Counted from the stretch's first letter, positions 41,901 to 51,770 are shown. The stretch is DNA of 64,000 nt from Symbiodinium natans (GCA_905221605.1 CAJNDS010002347.1:201501-265500), one strand, 5' to 3'. Made by a program: numbers and translations. Notes: generated from the letters alone by a model not told the origin.

Positions 41901-44511
41901 CAATGGGTTTGACTATGTGGGTGAGATGATGACTTTCGGACAGGTGTCCTTAGCAAAATTTCCGAAGCAAAAGGACAAGGCAGCTCCAAGATGGATTCGC
42001 GGAGTGTATGCCGGAAAGAATGCTGCAGGAGATGAGCACTTGGTGCTTACAGAGTCAGGGGTGCAGACATGCCGCGCCGTGAGGAGGTTACCAGAAAGTG
42101 CAAGATATGAAGCGGCGATACTCGACAAGGCAAAGGGAGTGCCTTGGAACAGGTACTTGGGCATTGCAACAAGCAAGGTAGTGCAAGAACGGTCTGAGAG
42201 CAAGGGTGTAGCAGTTCCGGAGTTGGAGCCTGCAGAGACCTACGACTTCAAGCCAGAGACGATAGTGGTGCCAATGCCGGCGCCAAGAGCAGCAGACGAT
42301 GCAGGAAAGGAAAGTGAGAAAGCTGCGTTGCAAGAGCCAGAGAGCAAGAGAGCCAGGGTGGAGCCTGCGCAGGCCAGTCGGCCGCCGGGTGACACCGGGA
42401 ATGCTGCAGCTAGCACGCAGCAGTTCAACATTGCTACGCCTGATGCCAGCATGGGCACAGACAGTCTCGACACGAGCATGTATGTGCCAAGCGTGCCGGG
42501 AGATGTAGCGCAGAACATGGTGGACAGCGTGAGTAACCATGGGACCTGGCTGGAGGGTAGTGCTCTCCTACCAAAAGAAGATGTGGGTGTGTACAAGAAG
42601 TGGCTGAAGCAAAACAAAGATTGCTTCAACGAGACAATGGTGAGCAACATCATGGACTACCTGGACACGTTGCAGATTGACGAGAAAGAGTTGAGGAGAG
42701 CGAGAAAGGAAGAGCTGAGAAAGCTAAATGAGGTGTACGGTGCCTTCACACCGAGAGATGGGAGACAGATAACAAAGGACCTGACGGTGTTCGGCCACAA
42801 GTGGGTTGACAAGGTCACTGAAGGAGTGGCAAAGTCACGACTCACATGCCAGGACTTCAAGAAGAAGCAAGAAGCAAATGAGAAGCACAACTCAGAGTAC
42901 CCTTCAAATTTCTGTCCAACGCCACACGCCACCTCGAGGAAGTTGTTGGAGGTTTACTCGCTGACGACAAAGATGCCGAGAGTCAAGGCCGACCTTAGCT
43001 CAGCTTTCCTCATTGCGAAAGATGGTGGAGATGCAAAAGGACAACCAGTGATGATGAAGCCGCCAAAGGAATGGCTGGAGGAATACGATGAGTGGTACGC
43101 AAAAGCAAGCCCAGAAATGCAAGAGCAGATGAAGAACGTGCCGAAAGAAAGCGTGCTGTGGCAGATCGATGGAAATCTGTATGGAAGGCAGTCAGCGGCA
43201 GCGCAGTACAGAGATCGTCTGGAAACCATTTTGACCAAGGAACTCCCGAAGGGAGTGTATCAGTTTCACAGGGGGACACTAGACGCATGTGTCTTTCGAT
43301 GCGTGCGAACAGGGATCGTTTTGATCCACCACATAGACGATTTCGACGTTTGTGGACCGGCAGAGTTGCTGGATGACCTGCTGAAAGTTCAGCTGCCGAA
43401 GTGCGGATGCAAGCTAAAAGTGGGTGAGCTTGAATGGCCAGGCGCAGCAAGCAGTAGCACGAGTGAATTTCTTGGCAGAAAGAAGATCCTGGTGGAGGGA
43501 GCTGTGGTTACGATGCCGAACGAAAAGCATACCACTGACATCCTTAGGATGCTAGGACTAGAGGACGCCAAGCCAAGCCCCGTTCCGGGAAAGAAGCTCA
43601 ACCTAAAGGATGACAAGCTTCTGGAGGGCAGAGCCAAAGAAATCTACGCTAGCTGTGTAGGCAGTGCTACCTACCTGTCGCAGGATCGACCCGACATCAA
43701 ATTCGCATGCAAGGAGCTTGCAAAGCGGATTAGGAATCCCAGGGAATGTGACATGCAAAACCTCAAGACGTTAGGTAGATATCTCAGGGGAACCATGCAC
43801 GTGGGACATGTGACAAAGATGAGTGAAGACTTCGAACCAGCTGCAGGGATTCCGCTGCAGGGGTATTGCGACAGTGACTGGGCAGGTGACAGAGAAGACC
43901 GCAAGAGCACCAGTGGGCAGGCAATAGTCCTAGGAGGGACCGTGGTTGAAACTTCTGCTCGGAGTCAGCAAGGAACTCCTGCGACCAGCTCAGGAGAGGC
44001 AGAAGTCAGAGCCCTAACTCAGTGCGCCCAGGACCTAGTTTTCGTGCGGAACTTAGGTGTGGAAGACTTTGGCATGACGATCGATGTGCCAAGACTGTTT
44101 TGTGACAGTAGTGCAGCCATCCAAGTTGCGCGGAGATTGGGTGTTGGGAAAATGCGACATGTTGATCTGGGACATTTCTACATTCAAGAGCTTGTGAAAG
44201 AGAAAAGAGTGATCGTGCAGAAAATCAAAGGAACGGAAAACCCATCGAATGCTTTGACGAAGCACTTAACAACCGGAAAGGAGATGGAAGAAGCACGCGA
44301 AATGCTCGGGTTGGTTACCTTGGACAAGCAAGGACTTGACAAGCACGTTACAAAGAACAGCATGCAAACCATCGGAGCAGTCAACATTTGGAAAAAGTGG
44401 CAGCCGCAGCAGTGCTCAAAGCTGAACATAAAGCAATTTGTCAGTGCTGTTACTAGACACCGGCCTCTGAGGGAGTCACCTCATGGATCTCATTCCTCAT
44501 GGACCGGGTGA
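38923..44511 (+). CDS. Gag-Pol polyprotein, Ty1/copia type
   Basis: 1862 residues from ATG 38923 (MATLEELARRVQ); an in-frame ATG-less start at 38893 is less likely. Domains: Gag about 1-290 with a coiled N-terminus; Lys/Gly/Asn-rich linker; zinc knuckle CHICHRHGHIAADC near 396; aspartic protease DSGA near 485; integrase zinc site (HNLHH..CPVC) near 786; integrase core with Asp in YSDYMFF (about 823), Asp in HFDQES (about 897) and Glu in ADGEMVNG (about 933), fitting DD35E; reverse transcriptase from about 1290 with HHIDDFDV as the catalytic box near 1471; RNase H with DSDWAGD near 1650. All catalytic residues are present and the frame is uninterrupted, so the element could be active. It encodes the machinery for making and inserting its own cDNA. 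The stop overlaps the next ORF by 29 bases. Confidence 0.95.
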   Translation: MATLEELARRVQDLTLGMQRANAAFEEQQKKTAEAEARLDVAERALQAQSAAAAAAGQATGSAERKEKELIHPSHVPKPHTFNGKKEEWEKFKHVFMAWSSTVHERYPELLEKHGASKNPIDEAKFSPEESRLSKAMYTFLIQYCPEPTMNVIGQGLRDANGFEVWRRLVLLSEPAHRTKAWVWRRHLANPSFSSDIAQWSTALHQWEAERREFERTYNTAFSEDEKVSILAHIAPKELQQSIFMHSDVLNGYDKIREYIEQYLINRNLWKRPQGSQFGMPKASNKTAEHDDGGVRPMDIGGVKGDKGKGKGEWKKGKDHWGDKGKDNWSNKGKDKWKEKWNNNRWDNNGKGKGKDGKKGKTDKGKGAGNNNKGGKGKQNDGKGKNNNPHAGKQCHICHRHGHIAADCWWKVGAVDNEAYTETGGTGASTAPEDRSGNGAGIGSVFEGSQRVVKWSDEDVIFTVSESSVAAVTAKQLGNRYLLIDSGACESVAKVGDFEAQVDASKAKPLFSVQGTPLKVYGKQYPQVMFGQTKGAVEMTVTDAAESLVSVHSLVARGHKVVFSPGGCFLETSAGDTVPLELHGKRWYLKVMDVGEGSAPAGGRRVAPIADKPDLGPREEDRWKREVKDGVEYLIREHNSPRKRLFAPKIKDLPVPLERLESGRLTKMIFEEDGSQKEDRSAWEDKRFAMRDMKHAWLGETWFRLKPEREEAAAEEEQPDYEGEWMQGLDEAYEEEIAQGEEAHGGVVEDDEDAVDRLMIDEDRERDQSKVIKAPKEPSAQEVEEHNLHHANFESWCPVCVMGQGKSKQHRRVKEDPKEHVIYSDYMFFSGEGKEVNKEEGEKKRAGLVTVLTAICKESQYPFALVLPSKASADYASKAMISWIKDLKWDKVVIHFDQESALNKIYERVQKEMGDTVTLRRSPRYSSQSLADGEMVNGFLAGKIRTWLAEVSEKYKVKIGCDSVLFPWIVRHSAWTVARFHINHSKTTAFRVINGFDYVGEMMTFGQVSLAKFPKQKDKAAPRWIRGVYAGKNAAGDEHLVLTESGVQTCRAVRRLPESARYEAAILDKAKGVPWNRYLGIATSKVVQERSESKGVAVPELEPAETYDFKPETIVVPMPAPRAADDAGKESEKAALQEPESKRARVEPAQASRPPGDTGNAAASTQQFNIATPDASMGTDSLDTSMYVPSVPGDVAQNMVDSVSNHGTWLEGSALLPKEDVGVYKKWLKQNKDCFNETMVSNIMDYLDTLQIDEKELRRARKEELRKLNEVYGAFTPRDGRQITKDLTVFGHKWVDKVTEGVAKSRLTCQDFKKKQEANEKHNSEYPSNFCPTPHATSRKLLEVYSLTTKMPRVKADLSSAFLIAKDGGDAKGQPVMMKPPKEWLEEYDEWYAKASPEMQEQMKNVPKESVLWQIDGNLYGRQSAAAQYRDRLETILTKELPKGVYQFHRGTLDACVFRCVRTGIVLIHHIDDFDVCGPAELLDDLLKVQLPKCGCKLKVGELEWPGAASSSTSEFLGRKKILVEGAVVTMPNEKHTTDILRMLGLEDAKPSPVPGKKLNLKDDKLLEGRAKEIYASCVGSATYLSQDRPDIKFACKELAKRIRNPRECDMQNLKTLGRYLRGTMHVGHVTKMSEDFEPAAGIPLQGYCDSDWAGDREDRKSTSGQAIVLGGTVVETSARSQQGTPATSSGEAEVRALTQCAQDLVFVRNLGVEDFGMTIDVPRLFCDSSAAIQVARRLGVGKMRHVDLGHFYIQELVKEKRVIVQKIKGTENPSNALTKHLTTGKEMEEAREMLGLVTLDKQGLDKHVTKNSMQTIGAVNIWKKWQPQQCSKLNIKQFVSAVTRHRPLRESPHGSHSSWTG

Positions 44512-44788
44512 CGCCGGAACCCAATGGTTGCTCTTCGTAGTAGTCAGTGTGGTTCTGAACATCATCACGCTCTCAGTGATGGTGTGCACATGCCTCTGTA
44601 AGTGTATCCATTTTGGAAACCGAGAGGTGTTCATCTACATGGGTGAAAAGTGTCCAGATGCAAAGCTCTATGTGAGTCGCAAGGGACGAAAGTTCCATGC
44701 AAATCCAAAGTGTCACGGACTGATCCAAGCCACGGATGTCCAAGGTATCACCGTTTGCAAGTATTGCTTTAAAGGCAAGATTGAGTGA
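44483..44788 (+). CDS. Small retrotransposon ORF3: membrane helix plus Cys/His module
   Basis: 101 residues, overlapping the end of gag-pol by 29 bases in another frame. One hydrophobic helix (WLLFVVVSVVLNIITLSVMV, about 14-33) is followed by CTCLCKC and a module LYVSRKGRKFHANPKCHGL .. GITVCKYC. The spacing of His, Cys and the final CxxC resembles the short metal-binding motif seen next to Ada-type and nuclease domains (KxYHxxxCxxL..CxxC), which is my inference. The predicted product sits in a membrane with a zinc-binding end. An ORF after pol is not typical of copia; an envelope-like role is only a guess, and it may be a captured host gene. Confidence 0.6.
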   Translation: MDLIPHGPGDAGTQWLLFVVVSVVLNIITLSVMVCTCLCKCIHFGNREVFIYMGEKCPDAKLYVSRKGRKFHANPKCHGLIQATDVQGITVCKYCFKGKIE

Positions 44789-44841
44789 CGCATCTTGAGC
44801 CCAATGCGCGACCAACGGGGGAGCAGCAAGAGGCACATGCT

Positions 44842-44851
44842 TTAAGGAGGG
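44842..44851 (+). other. Polypurine tract
   Basis: AAGGAGGG directly precedes the 3' LTR, the expected primer site for plus-strand cDNA synthesis. Confidence 0.7.
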
Positions 44852-44987
44852 TGTGCGAAAGTTGCTGACCCCACACCACTTTCTAGGTAAAGCATGTACC
44901 TTGTACAGTTGTATAGAGGTGTCTTTACCGAAGCCCTTTATAGGCACAAGCAAGAGTGGGAGAAAATAGGTTTCCGCTCGTTTCGCA
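44852..44987 (+). repeat. 3' LTR, 136 bp
   Basis: Base-for-base the same as 37295-37430 by my reading. Confidence 0.95.
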
Positions 44988-45339
44988 GTTTTTGAAAAAT
45001 GTCCGGACGGGGCGCTTCCAAATTATTGGGGGGCCTTTTGTACTGATGTCTAAAGCTCACGAAGTAAACAGAAGGAATGAGAAGCCCAAGCAAGTGACCC
45101 TGAGCACTGCAAGCAAAAACCTACGAATCTCATCGCAACCACAGTGGGCGCACACCCTTCGAACGCCATCACGTGGCACAGGATTTGATAATGCAGGCGC
45201 GGCCCACTTCCGGCAAAACTTACAATAGTTTGCGCGTGTAGTCTGCGTCTTGCAAAACCAATTTGCAAGACGCAAATGTCGAAAGGTTAGAGGAAACTGC
45301 ATTGGGCAAAATTGCATTCTATTAGCATTATCTCTTGCA

Positions 45340-45710
45340 CATAGGGACGGGAGGTTTGGGACTTGAAGTTTGGAAGTTGAGGGCTAGGGGAGCCTCGGGA
45401 CTTGAAGTTTGGAAGGTGAGGGAAGCCTTGCGACTTGAAGCCTTGGGACTTGAAGGAGGGTAGGGGAGCCTTGCAACTTGAAGTTGGAGGTTGAGGGGTA
45501 GGGAAGCTTTGGGACTTGAAGTTTGGAAGGCTTGGGACTTGAAGGTTGGAAGTTGAGGGGTAGGGAAGCCTTGGGAATGAAAATTTGGAAGTTGAAGGGT
45601 AGGGGAGGCTTGGGACTTGAAGTTTGGAAGTTGAGGGGTAGGGGGAGGCTTGGGACTTGTGAAGTTTGGAAGCTGAGGTGGAAAAGCTTGAAGTTTGAAG
45701 GTTACTGGCA
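45340..45710. repeat. Minisatellite, about 40-45 bp unit
   Basis: About nine imperfect units built on GGGACTTGAAGTTTGGAAGT then TGAGGGGTAGGGGAGCCTT. The minus strand reads as a Pro/Phe/Ser repeat (LPNFKSQ). Nothing else is recognised between the LTR and 46170. Confidence 0.85.
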
Positions 45711-46173
45711 AGGCTACTGGCAAAAGTTTCTCACCGCCCCACCCCCCACCCCCGCCACCACGCTTTGTGCAGCAAACATGATAAACGTTACGTCAGCGCT
45801 CGTTTTGGAGATGCTCTTGAAGCCTAAGCGACTTCAAAACGTTTCCAAATCTCATTCTATGGCCTCGCTCACCTAGGTTCTTCGAACTTGAACTCCAAGT
45901 CTCGTTCTGATTCTTCTTATGTTCTCAAACTCTGGGGAATTCTGGCCCCAGAAGCCCATCCTCAGCAATGAGGGGTTCTCTTTGAGAGCCCAAGTCTATA
46001 CTATACTGTGGTCCCCCCCTGCTTCTGGAAACCCCAGAACATGCAAACTGGAAAGTCAAAGGTTTGACTTTCTCCAGGCAGAGAGCATACAGCAGGCACA
46101 GTGGAACAACAATGCGTGGCAAGCAACGACAATACCGGATCAAGGAATCAACACTGAGGCAGCAACTACGACA

Positions 46174-46809
46174 TCAACGTCCATTACCGCTTGCCACCAC
46201 GAAACCACAAGTGACGAGCATAGCCCGTACGGCTGCCTGAAATGCTGTCCACCGAGGGTCCGCAAGTTGAGGGCGCTCACTCTGCTCAGTGCAGCACATC
46301 GCTGCTCTCCTTCTAACGCGGACATCGTCACGCCTCATCAGTATGCGCAAGAAGCCATCTGTAGCAGGATCAGGTGCCTTCGGCTGCAAGGCCCGCACGG
46401 CGGTAACAAGAGCCACAGCAGGACCACACGCATCGGGCCTGGTGCAATCCACGCAGCACGACACGTAAACCAGAACGTCTGCCGCAGAAAAGCAACCTGA
46501 GAGCGTAACTCCAGATGTGAGGGGAGTGGAGGGTAGGTTCTGCACGAACACGTCGATGCAAAGACTCCGGGGCCTTGTAAAGTTGGACGACCTTGGTCGA
46601 ACGACACGAAGCAGAAATGCTTGGCGTGGGCCTGAGGCGCGCACAAAGTTGTCCGTTTCTTCGCTGTCGCCTCCGATCCTCTCTTCCGAGCTGCGAAGCT
46701 GCCGACCATCTAGTCTCACCACTTTGGTGGACTGGTAAAGACCATCAGCACTGCTCAGCCTTGGCAGCAGCAGGAAACCACATGAGCACGTCCACATTCC
46801 ACGAGACAT
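46174..46809 (-). CDS. Candidate exon(s), unknown protein
   Basis: The minus strand is open for 211 codons. The most protein-like part, roughly 46720-46540, reads VVRLDGRQLRSSEERIGGDS then EETDNFVRASGPRQAF and LCIDVFVQNLP. No family is recognised. The flanking part of the same frame looks less like coding, so only a fraction may be exon. Confidence 0.25.
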   Translation of the reverse strand: MSRGMWTCSCGFLLLPRLSSADGLYQSTKVVRLDGRQLRSSEERIGGDSEETDNFVRASGPRQAFLLRVVRPRSSNFTRPRSLCIDVFVQNLPSTPLTSGVTLSGCFSAADVLVYVSCCVDCTRPDACGPAVALVTAVRALQPKAPDPATDGFLRILMRRDDVRVRRRAAMCCTEQSERPQLADPRWTAFQAAVRAMLVTCGFVVASGNGR

Positions 46810-49651
46810 GTTTCTTCACTGGGTTTGGGAAACACGCTGAGAGCAGCACTCGATGACGGGAATGTGGAAACCGTCGCAGTCCACACTTACTTTCCCCGTG
46901 AGCACAGCCATGTGTGTCCATGGCTTCCACGCCTGAGTGAGTCAAGCTCAAACGCGCAGCCCAAGATTGTCACCATTCCGTCCGGGACAAGAGCTCACTC
47001 TCTTCCGTACATTCTTCTTATTCAAACCTTTGTAGTTATCACTACTTCTGAGATGTAGCTGTGCAGCCACACATTTGTGGATCTTGGCCCGGCACAAGTT
47101 GCAGGCCCAACACGTCGCCAGGTCGCATTTCCTGGACTAGACCCTGGGTTCCACTTACATAAATCGATGCACAGGACCGCTGCACTACTCAGCCACAGAA
47201 GCTTCGCAGATCCGAGCCTGAAGGGCTGCTTCAACTTTGTTGAGGACTCAGCTCAGGGAATGGGATGCTCATGTTCACAATGTGCACGCAATGCGCACAC
47301 TCAACAAGTGGGCCATTTCATTTCAGGCACTGACAGTGCTGACAATGCTGACGGTTGCCATCTGACACCATTTGCAAACATCACCACTAGAGATGGTCCG
47401 CAACTGAATGATAGCCATGATTGCAAATGCACACACAGGGCATGGGACATGATGTGCTGTGCCGGCAAATGCCTTGCCTGAGTAGAGCTGCGGTCCAGCT
47501 CGACGGCCTTGCTTTAAGACGATGAACGACCAGTAGAGAATCAACCCGTCACGGATCACGCAGTGCGGTACCCAACTCGAAAAAAATTGCACAGGCGGGG
47601 CACCAGCAAGCTGCTGGCGCACGCTACGGCATCAGCAGAGCCCCGGATGATAACCTCCAAGCCAAGTGCCAGCGGGTAATAGGAATTCTTGCGAAGTGCC
47701 CAAAGCCATATCTCCCCAGCGGCACCTTGCTCCTGGCAGCACGAATCACCTACAGTAAGTGCTCTTCCGGATTGGCCACACCACAGGCAGACAGAGCCAA
47801 CCAATCTCTCAACCTACCGCGTTGCTGCCCCCCATCCCAGCGTCGGCTGTTAAAGCGTGGACAAGGCAGAGCAGCACAAAGCAATTCCGTTTTCACTCCT
47901 TGGAAGAGCAAATGTTATAAGGCAGAGGCATCCAAGGAGGCGCCGCTTCGGAGCTGAATGTTGGACAGGACAGAGCCTGATGCACGCACGGTCCACAACA
48001 CCAAGTCGGGCAGTCCTCGCAACTCGATAGCACGTGCTTTGGCCCGGGCTGTGCAGCTCCGAATCTACGTCCTGCAACTCCTCTTATAGTACACTCAGTG
48101 CCGAAAGTGCCTGTGACAACGTGATATCTATACGTACACTAAGCTAAACCCAGACACACGCAACATGTCGCCAGTCCAGGATCTTGGTTTCCATCTCTGG
48201 AAGGTTTGAGGTTCACAAACCACAGATTTGCTGCGGTCTTGAGCCTGTTCCAGCACTACATGTCCGTGAAACCGATTCATAGAGATGGCTTCTTTGGAAA
48301 CAAACATGACAAATCATGACAAAGAATCTCCACGCAAAACTACCGGGAAACATCGGCTGGTAATCTGATCTTAAACGTCTGTGGAAAATGGCTGTGTGCC
48401 AGCAACTGTCCAGCATTACCAGAACATGTCAACGGTAAACAAAAGCTCAAACTAGAGTTGGCAACTTGTCGTGATTTGTTAACTGATTTTAGCATTGAAG
48501 ATGCCTGAGAAAGTTTCTTCGGGATTGAAATGTCAACCAGTCACCCCTTCAGTCTATTTACTTGCATTTGCCTCAGGGATATGAATCAAACTCATGTCTA
48601 GCAGATTTGCTTCAACAAAAGTATAGTACTCAAAGGCCAAAGTACTTGTTGCATTAGGGGCTAAAGATACTAGGGTACATGAACGAAAGCCAATACAATC
48701 AGGCCCTTAATGATATCTTTTTCTTCTCTTGAAAAACACTGAGACTTTCCTTGGACCCCCGAAATTTGGGGCATTTTCCTGGGACCGCCCTGGGACCCTG
48801 CGACGAGACTTCGCTGGAACCCTGATTCCGGGACTGCTGTGGCCCGGCTAGGCAAGGGTTGACAACTAACAGACTTGGAGGACAGAACACACTGCAACGA
48901 AATTCAAAGAATCGAAACCGAACTCAACCTAATCTCATCAAGAGCTTTATGAACAGAGCTTGAAAATGGATATCTAGACCCATTTGTTTAAACACATTTG
49001 GAAGACATCGAGTAAACGTTTCATGCTATTTCATGGCTGCTTATGCGAATCGCAGTTTGTCAAGTCGTGGAAAGTAGCGTAGCTTCTTACACAAGTCAGG
49101 ATGGGAGTGCTCAGGGCATGCCTCTGGCACAAAGCGTCAGACGAATCCCGTCCCTCTGTAATATTATCTCGGAGAGATGGAGAAACAGAGAGAGTGAGGG
49201 GGGGGAAGATAGTCATGCTTCAGACTTGGCTCTCGGCCAACAACGAAGACATGTCCGCACAAATAGAGGCAAGCGAGCCATGCGAGCCTTCACGAATTTG
49301 CATGTTTTGCACAACACAGAGCTGGTATCAAGGTAGCCTTTGATAGCCCAATTTCAGGCAGCGACTAACCTTGAAGAAGACTACTTGCATGATCATGCTG
49401 ACGCGTGGCCTTCAATCCAGAGTCTTTGCAAGAGCAGCAGCGTGGCAAGATGCAGGGAATGGCAAAGACGTGCGGACATATCCAAACCACAAGCCGAAAC
49501 TGCACGGTGCAGTCCGACACCCAAGGGCTGGGTCTTAGTCCGGCGCCTCGCGGGAAGGTTGATGACGCACAGCTTCAGATTTGACTGTTTAGATATGAGG
49601 TGTAAATGTCCGCCGCGCTTGTGCTGAGCCAGGAGACTGCGGAACCGGCCA
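46810..49651. other. No recognisable gene
   Basis: Open frames of up to about 134 codons occur on both strands, for example a Cys-rich plus-strand run ending near 47481, but none shows a domain or splice-consistent structure. AT-richer sequence lies at about 48100-49050. Confidence 0.35.
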
Positions 49652-51391
49652 TCACCAGTCCAAAGCCTTCTTTCTTGCGGCAAGGACCCCGTCGCCGAAG
49701 ACGACCGGGCCATAGGCTGTCGGCAGGAAGCTTTTGCCCACGTAGTCGAAGTCCAGGGAGAAGCCGTGTGCCACGAGCCAGGTCCGCACCTCCCGGTGTA
49801 TGAGCCGCCCGTGTGTACCAATGAAGAGGTGTTGCACCTTCCTTCAGAAAGGCCAGGGGGGCAGTGGTGAGTGAAGGATGGGTCTACCAAGTCTACGACG
49901 GCACTCCTCCACTTTCTTCCACTCCTGCCCGCCCCGGAACTAAGTTCTGCGAAGTTTGCAGCCCAAGCATCGGTAACAGGATGCTCCGCTTTACCAGCTC
50001 CAGCTCTGCCTCCAAAGCCACACTTGTCCCGCCACCAAAGGCTAAGGCTACATGCTGTATGACGCAGTGACACGCTACAACCTGAGCATACTTCTCCGAC
50101 CGGCCTCCTGGATGTCCACATGCACAAGGTCCACGGCCCCAAAAGACTGGATGAGGCTGTCCAGTAGTTGGGCAGTTGCAGCTGACTGGTAGAAAGTGAC
50201 ATTGCAAAGCTCATATATACCATTGCGCTGGAGATTAGCGGCTGCCGACGCTGTGGGCACCAGAGACTCCTTAGATATCACCCCAAGCAGAAGGGTTTAG
50301 GGTTGTGGGTTTAGGGCACTTATAACCCCAATTCTAGTACTTATCAGAGACTCGATGAGGACAACATGGCAAGATCCGGTGTGGGGGAATCGGCGCCTGA
50401 AGGCTTTCGCAGCTTTCGGTGCCCAGTAGCCTATCCCGGAGCCCACCTCCACCACCACGAAGTTTGTGAAGCTGGTGGCGCTCGTGACTGCACGCAGCAG
50501 GGAGATGGTTTCGAAGTAGTCCTCTCCAGCGACGGGGCCCCAAGCCACACCCGCGCACTCGAGCATGCGCGTCATCTCGGGTTGGGTCTGGGGCAGTTGG
50601 CTCTCCAGGCCCTCCTGGCAATCCTGGTGGAGCCCAAGCCAGTCCGCGGCACCTGGACTTCCAAAATGCTTGAGGAGTCGTGGCGCGCAGTATCGTGCAG
50701 CAATTTGCACTTTCAAGTGAGGCCATAAAGCTAACAAGAGAAAACATCTGCTCCTGGACCAGACTCCTCTAGTGCAAAAGTTTACGAAGGAAACTTCCAG
50801 TCCACGATAGTCCACGGCACTCTTTCGAACCCGCGGGGGCCTTCGTGGAATTCGCGGAATTCCTGTACTTCTCCAAGGGTCGCTGCCGTCACTGCCGCCT
50901 CCACATGAGGGAGACCAGGCCTGGACAGGGCAGGGTTACATATCCAAGCATGAAGCAAGCGGCTACAGTACCTTGAGAACGTGTCCCCTTGCGAAGCTCT
51001 CTTTCCCTTCCTTCACCAGGGGGTGGTGGGAGAAGCAGCGGCGCGGCTCCCAGGGGTTGTAGACGGCGCACGTATATCCCAGCGCTCCGCACATGGCCGT
51101 GTGGTTCGCCAGGAGCCGCAGCAGCTTGGCCCCTTTATGCTGGAACTCCCAGCCTGAGCCGAGGTGTGAGTGCCGGTGATACGCAGCCCTCCACCAAGCT
51201 TTGTGCTGCCGATCCTGCTCTAGGTCCAGCACTCGTCGCTCAAGGGCATCCCGAACGGGGTACCGCTCATGCACGGCAGCCGTCGAGCATGTCGACGTCT
51301 CGTTGTTAGGCCCCAGAGACGTGACATCGACTACGTTGGCGAGGACAGCCATGGCTAACATGGCACGCGCGCACTTCGCCATGTTCACCAT
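49652..51391 (-). CDS. FkbM-like SAM-dependent methyltransferase with N-terminal signal anchor
   Basis: Transfers a methyl group from S-adenosylmethionine; the substrate is unknown. Read on the minus strand. Exon 51391-50972 (140 codons) starts MVNMAKCARAMLAMAVLANV, a signal peptide or anchor placing the enzyme in the secretory lumen. An exon ending at 50354 carries SAM motif I (FVVVEVGSGIGYWAPKAAKA) and ends HVVLI. Exon 50269-50105 carries ESLVPTASAAA .. FGAVDLVHVDIQE, matching the FkbM DIQGAE signature. An exon from 50009 continues AELELVKR, completing DIQEAE. The last exon, about 49826-49652, reads KVQHLFIGTHGRLIHREVRT then WLVAHGF and GVLAARKKALDW-stop, like the FkbM C-terminus. Intron 50353-50270 is GA-AG, holds telomere-type repeats and has 9-bp direct repeats; 50104-50010 is GC-AG. 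The splice between 50971 and about 50720, and the exon before 49826, are unresolved. Confidence 0.72.
50293..50316. repeat. Telomere-type repeat inside an 84-bp intron
   Basis: GGTTTAGGGTTGTGGGTTTA GGGC on the plus strand; CCCTAAA orientation relative to the methyltransferase gene. CAGAGACTC occurs at 50261-50269 and 50345-50353, bracketing it. Confidence 0.85.
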
Positions 51392-51670
51392 CTGAGGTTC
51401 GGAGCTCCTGGGCAAAAGCAAGAACTCCAAGCACAGACGCCGTACTTCGCTGGGCTCCACAAAGCGACCGCCCACGTCCAGGCGGCGCACGCGCCGAATG
51501 AGGTGCAATTCTTTATAACACGCGGCGGAGCTCAATGTCCAATCAGTCCAATCCCTCTCCGAGCAAGTGAAGCCGCCGCAGGCGGACTCCAACCAACGAG
51601 TGCGACCTGCGCAGTCAGGGCGCCCTCCAATCGCGAGCGGCGGCCTGGGCACAACTTTCATCAGCCAGCA

Positions 51671-51770
51671 NNNNNNNNNNNNNNNNNNNNNNNNNNNNNN
51701 NNNNNNNNNNNNNNNNNNNNNNNNNNNNNNNNNNNNNNNNNNNNNNNNNNNNNNNNNNNNNNNNNNNNNN
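51671..51770. other. Assembly gap (100 N)
   Basis: Exactly 100 undetermined bases, so the size is a placeholder. It adjoins a tandem array, the likely cause. Confidence 0.99.

Larger units (their letters stand above)
37295..44987 (+). mobile_element. Complete Ty1/copia LTR retrotransposon
   Basis: 7693 bp bounded by two LTRs that I read as identical, with a primer-binding site, an upstream open frame, an intact gag-pol, a small third ORF and a polypurine tract. The domain order protease, integrase, reverse transcriptase, RNase H defines Ty1/copia. Identical LTRs and an unbroken 1862-codon pol frame mean a recent insertion. No 5-bp target duplication is evident: GCCTG lies before the left LTR and GTTTT after the right one. 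Confidence 0.97.

Noticed and set aside
49393-50223. 276-codon minus-strand open frame
   Set aside because: It overlaps the methyltransferase exons in another frame and shows none of the family motifs.
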